Origin: Anarhynchus alexandrinus
Lineage: Eukaryota > Chordata > Aves > Charadriiformes > Charadriidae
Reading direction: 5' to 3'
Length of the DNA: 64,000 bases
NCBI GenBank assembly: GCA_008711295.1
Contig: VUYV01000180.1
Location: forward strand, 230,743 to 294,742
The number at the start of each line of letters is the position of its first letter. Position 1 is the first letter of the stretch. Below, in pieces: positions 60,311 through 64,000 of this stretch. The notes beneath the pieces were generated by a model that saw only the letters and a list, made by a program, of their open reading frames with translations, was not told the DNA's origin and ran no database searches. A program made the translations under genes and the position numbers.

Positions 60311-63300
60311 GGCAGACTTTGCGTTATGCCTACCAGAATCAAAGTGGGCCAAGCATTCATCATGATGGATAAGGTTTAGTGAGAGAAGTCAAATAAGCAG
60401 AACCACAGTCAAAGCCGTTCTCTCACTCGGCGTGAATGCTAATGACACTTGTTCATTGCCGCATGGAAAATTCACTTAGTAAACTAGGTTAATAGAAGAA
60501 AATCCTCCTCTCTGTGGTACAGGCCCATTGGGTTGGAAGCCACACGTAGTGACCCTTGGACATATTTTTGTAGAGTCCTTTTCTAGTCATACTTTTCAAT
60601 CCTATAAAAGTTTGCTACAGATCTATACCTCTTTTGTTTTTAAACACGGGGCCATTACCAGAGTGAAGTAGCGTCTTGCTACTGGTGTGAATAGCCTGTC
60701 CTCCGCTTTACTCCAAAGTCCTTGGCAGTTGACAGACAGTTTTCAAGATATTTCTGAAGTATGGGAGGATGGAAGGGCAGGACGTGGGATGGGAGAGGGG
60801 AGGAGAACACGGAGATGCTGGAGGTTGTCTTTCAATGCGCTGAGCAAGAGCAACAAAATGTACAACTCTGCCATCAGCATATTTATGATAACATTGCCAC
60901 ACTTTATTCCCAGTGCAAGTTGTGAGGAAAGAGGAAGAGGACTGGACAGGTAATTTGGTGGGATGGGTCAGCTGGTGAGGTTTGCAAGAGGATTCTTATT
61001 CACAGTTGTACAAGCGGTCACCATACTGGGTACACGTGACGAAACTAGAAAACTGGATCGGTCCCCTTTCACGTGGGAAATCATTGTCTCCCCGTGGCAC
61101 AGCAAGTGTTACCAGCTTCAAGGGGACACCCTTGCTATTTTTTGGGTGCAGGGGTTGCTCTGGCCGGTACTGACAGCGGGGCGTGCTCAGGGGAGGGTTT
61201 CGGGAACCTGCTCCCTCTGGCACCTGGCCAGAGCCCCAGCCCAGCGCACAGCAAAGGCTCCGCGTCACGTCTGTCCGCTTGACCAAGCTCTCAAGTGCTC
61301 TCCGGACTATTTTTGCAGCAGATCATGTGAGATGAGGGAGCTTTTATTTTTAGTCCTACAGTACGATTTGTTGACGATGTCTATTTCCTATGCAGCAGGT
61401 ATTGAAGTGCCAAGGCGATAGAAGCCTTTTAATGATCCGTCAATAAATGTTACAGTCAATAAATGTCACCATCTGCCTTCCAGTTAGCATCTGCACCCTT
61501 CCAGCCCTCATGATTCCATATTTATATTATATCTGTTTAGGTTATAGACCTTTGTATAGTCGCTGGTTCACTTCAGCTTTGCTTCTGACGCTCTCAGTCA
61601 GCAGCAAAGTGTTCTCCAAGTGCTCCTTTTGAAAGAAAGTAAATAATACAAAATAAACTCTTCCAGCACAAGCCCTGCTGAAGTCTTACCTAGCTTACTG
61701 GAGCTTTACCTCCCCAGATTAAAGGGTTTGCACGGGTGCTGGGCTCCAGAGGAGGATGGAGGGCCAGCTGGGGAAGCTGCTCGCTGCCCCGTCAGACAGG
61801 ACACACAGATGGCAGCAGCTCAGATCTTGTGCTTCGACGTAGAATCTCCGGGCACCTCTGGATGCTCTCTTTTTTGCTGATCAAATCTGCAGCCACCCAA
61901 CAGAGCTGGAGTATGATGGTGGCTATTCAGCTCAGCCCCTCTGCCTTCTTCTCTTTAAGGTCCCAGTATTTAAGAAGTGCAGCCTCACGTATTTTTCCTC
62001 GGCTTTTACAGTCCCATTTGCAGCGATTATCACTTTCAGTGCTCTTAATTTGGGCCAAATAAAACTACAAAGTGCAGTCTGACAAGCAGCTTACCAAACA
62101 AGGTCTTCCAGAGGCCTTGAATCCTAAAACTACAACTTCATAAAAGCCAAGGTGTGCGCACAGAGTCCCACCCCAGCTCATTAGAAAGGAGAAATAAAGA
62201 GTCACTGACATGTTGGATTTCCTAGAATTCCCAAGCTTAGGTGACTTCATTGTTTAGCAAACAAACCATCTATACAGTCTGCCCTCATATGCCATATGCC
62301 ATATTTTCCTATGCCATATTCTTCTGGCATATTTCCGGCGTAATCCTGCTGAAGTTATTACCCCATATAAAAATGCCCCCTGTAAGGAGAACATGAGGCT
62401 TTCGTTAGTCAGTGCCCTTGTGTTAAACCTCATGTTTCCAGCAAAGTAATGGGATGTTCCTGCTTTTAAACACAAGAACTGGATTATAAAACATTATAAG
62501 AACCCTGGGCTGAAGATCGTCTGAAATTTTTGTCTCTTTTTTCTTTGTCTGTGTTTGCTGTGCTCCCAATGGAGAGTTTCTGTATTCATGTAAACCATAT
62601 TTTGAAAGTCTGCAGTCATTGCTTCTGCATCTTTCAGCCAGTTTCCGGAAGGTGTATTCCAGCTCCTTATCAGACATAGCTTCAAAAAGGAAAGACATTG
62701 CATAGGCAAGATAAAAACTCTTTTTAAATTAAGTGAAATACATTTTACAGTGTTTACCTTGGATTTTCTAGGGCACCTTCAAAGCACTGCAGATCGCTAT
62801 GTATTTCTCCAGATATTTTCAACATGTTACATGTGATGACTTGATGTGATGGTATTTATAAGCCTGTATTACATTAATCAGTAACTGATATAATGGATTG
62901 ACTCTATACCTAGTTACTTTTCAATCTGGAGAGTGTTCAGTCTCATCTCTGTTAATAATCTCTATCTGGTCAGTGAAACAGACCATGATAAAAGCTGTGT
63001 AAGAAAGCTTCCTTCTTTACTAATTGGACTAGACTTGGAAACCAGAGGCTTTCCTGGGAGCATTGCCTATTTTCCTCGTAATTATTTGCATATTCAGTTC
63101 AGCAGCAAAACAAGTCTACAATTGTTCAGTTCAGAAATGAAAAGCTTCTTATCATGTACGTCGGTCAGAAAAAAAAAAATGCAATCGCTACATCAATGCC
63201 AAATAGTACTAAATCAGTACTACCTGCACTAATTTAGGATTAGGAAGTGTATTAAACAATAACTTCAGAAGCAAAGGATGTTAAGGGAAGGAAACTGGCT

Positions 63301-64000
63301 GGAGACATTGTTTAATGTATCCTTGTTAGTACAAGGAAGAATTTTTCCACTGCTCAACATGTAAATTACATTCACCGTCTAATCGCACCAATTGAGGCAA
63401 TCTGAAGTAATTTAAACATTCAGAAATGTTTTGTAACCAATTTAGATTTGATATGTAACTCACAACGGCATTGACATCATCTTTAAATTTAATAATATGG
63501 GTGGGGCCAGACTAAATGTGAGCCTCCCGCTTTGATGTCTGACATAACTCATGTACACAGAGATCCTCAAATGCTGCTTGGCTGTGCTGCTGTGGATTGA
63601 ATGTCACGGCTTAATGCCACTGGGAAGAAATAGCACCACCAAAATAACTTGAGCTAGCTATTTAGCCTTCCAAATACATACTAGGAAATGAGAAAAAGCC
63701 TGCAAAAAATGGAGGGGTGGTGGTAAAAAAAAAAAAAAAAGAAAGGCTGAAATTTAGTGTAGTCCTTGCGATTCAAACCCACATTGTTTACTCATTATTT
63801 TGTCCCATCCAAACTCACAGGACTGTCTGGACCAGTAATGATTAGTTTAACGTCATTACATTCCAGTATATACATTTGTGTCTACTGGTCAAGTAATTCT
63901 TGAAAATAGGATTATTTAATTTGTTGATATAGAAGTCAAACACCAAAGTTCATGCTCAAGTAAATTCTCCCTAACTAACTAGGAGTTTTACATTAGAAAG
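60311..64000. other. Unique flank to the window end
   Basis: No gene identified. It contains an exon-like open stretch on the minus strand near 62480-62680, a short ATATGCC-type tandem stretch at 62286-62335, and a poly-A run at about 63727-63740. The sequence from 62.7 to 63.7 kb is AT-rich, CpG-poor and free of recognised repeats, a profile compatible with conserved non-coding DNA, but this cannot be judged without alignment. Confidence 0.6.

Noticed and set aside
1..64000. CRISPR arrays, rRNA or functional tRNA genes
   Set aside because: No regularly spaced identical repeats with unique spacers, no rRNA core sequences and no intact cloverleaf were seen.

Overview
The window is vertebrate nuclear DNA, almost certainly from a bird. 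Several CR1 LINE copies are present, from young-looking to ancient. There is a solo LTR of the avian ERVL type and no sign of mammalian SINEs. The compact exons sit in long AT-rich introns that alternate with very GC-rich CpG islands. Nothing suggests a prokaryotic or organellar sequence, so there are no operons, CRISPR arrays or ribosome-binding sites.

The one gene identified with confidence is ARHGEF7 (beta-PIX, a Rac/Cdc42 guanine-nucleotide exchange factor), on the minus strand. Two consecutive coding exons of its N-terminal calponin-homology (CH) domain are visible. An 87-nt exon at 37641-37727 encodes VYPEPRTEGE...LRLE. An 85-nt exon at 1628-1712 encodes TFDANDLYQGQ...KVTA. Both have consensus splice sites and their phases join exactly. 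About 35.9 kb of intron separates them. The rest of the gene (SH3, DH, PH, GIT-binding and coiled-coil parts) lies beyond the left end. The exon with the start codon and the first half of the CH domain is not visible. The best explanation is that it lies in the 573-base N gap (54160-54732) inside a CpG island, though it could lie beyond position 64000.

Layout: 1-203 CR1 3' end; to 1627 the start of the intron after the TFDAN exon; 1713-37640 a long intron with a poly-C gap, ancient CR1 relics (about 5.8-6.2 kb and 15.2-16.7 kb) and a clear 5'-truncated CR1 (20.9-22.1 kb); 37.1-38.3 kb CpG island holding the VYPEP exon and a candidate alternative first exon; 39.0-39.6 kb CR1; 39.95-40.32 kb an unidentified coding-like ORF; 44.9-46.0 kb ERVL-type LTR; 46.7-50.4 kb moderately CpG-rich unique sequence; 54.0-55.2 kb second CpG island with the gap; 55.2-64 kb presumed upstream flank with two more CR1 pieces.

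I found no convincing new biological system. The points most worth checking are the lost first exon, the two CpG islands with the same GTGAGGTGAGGTG tandem splice-donor arrangement, the Cys-rich membrane-anchored ORF at 39970-40323, and the 46-bp periodic repeat inside the LTR.
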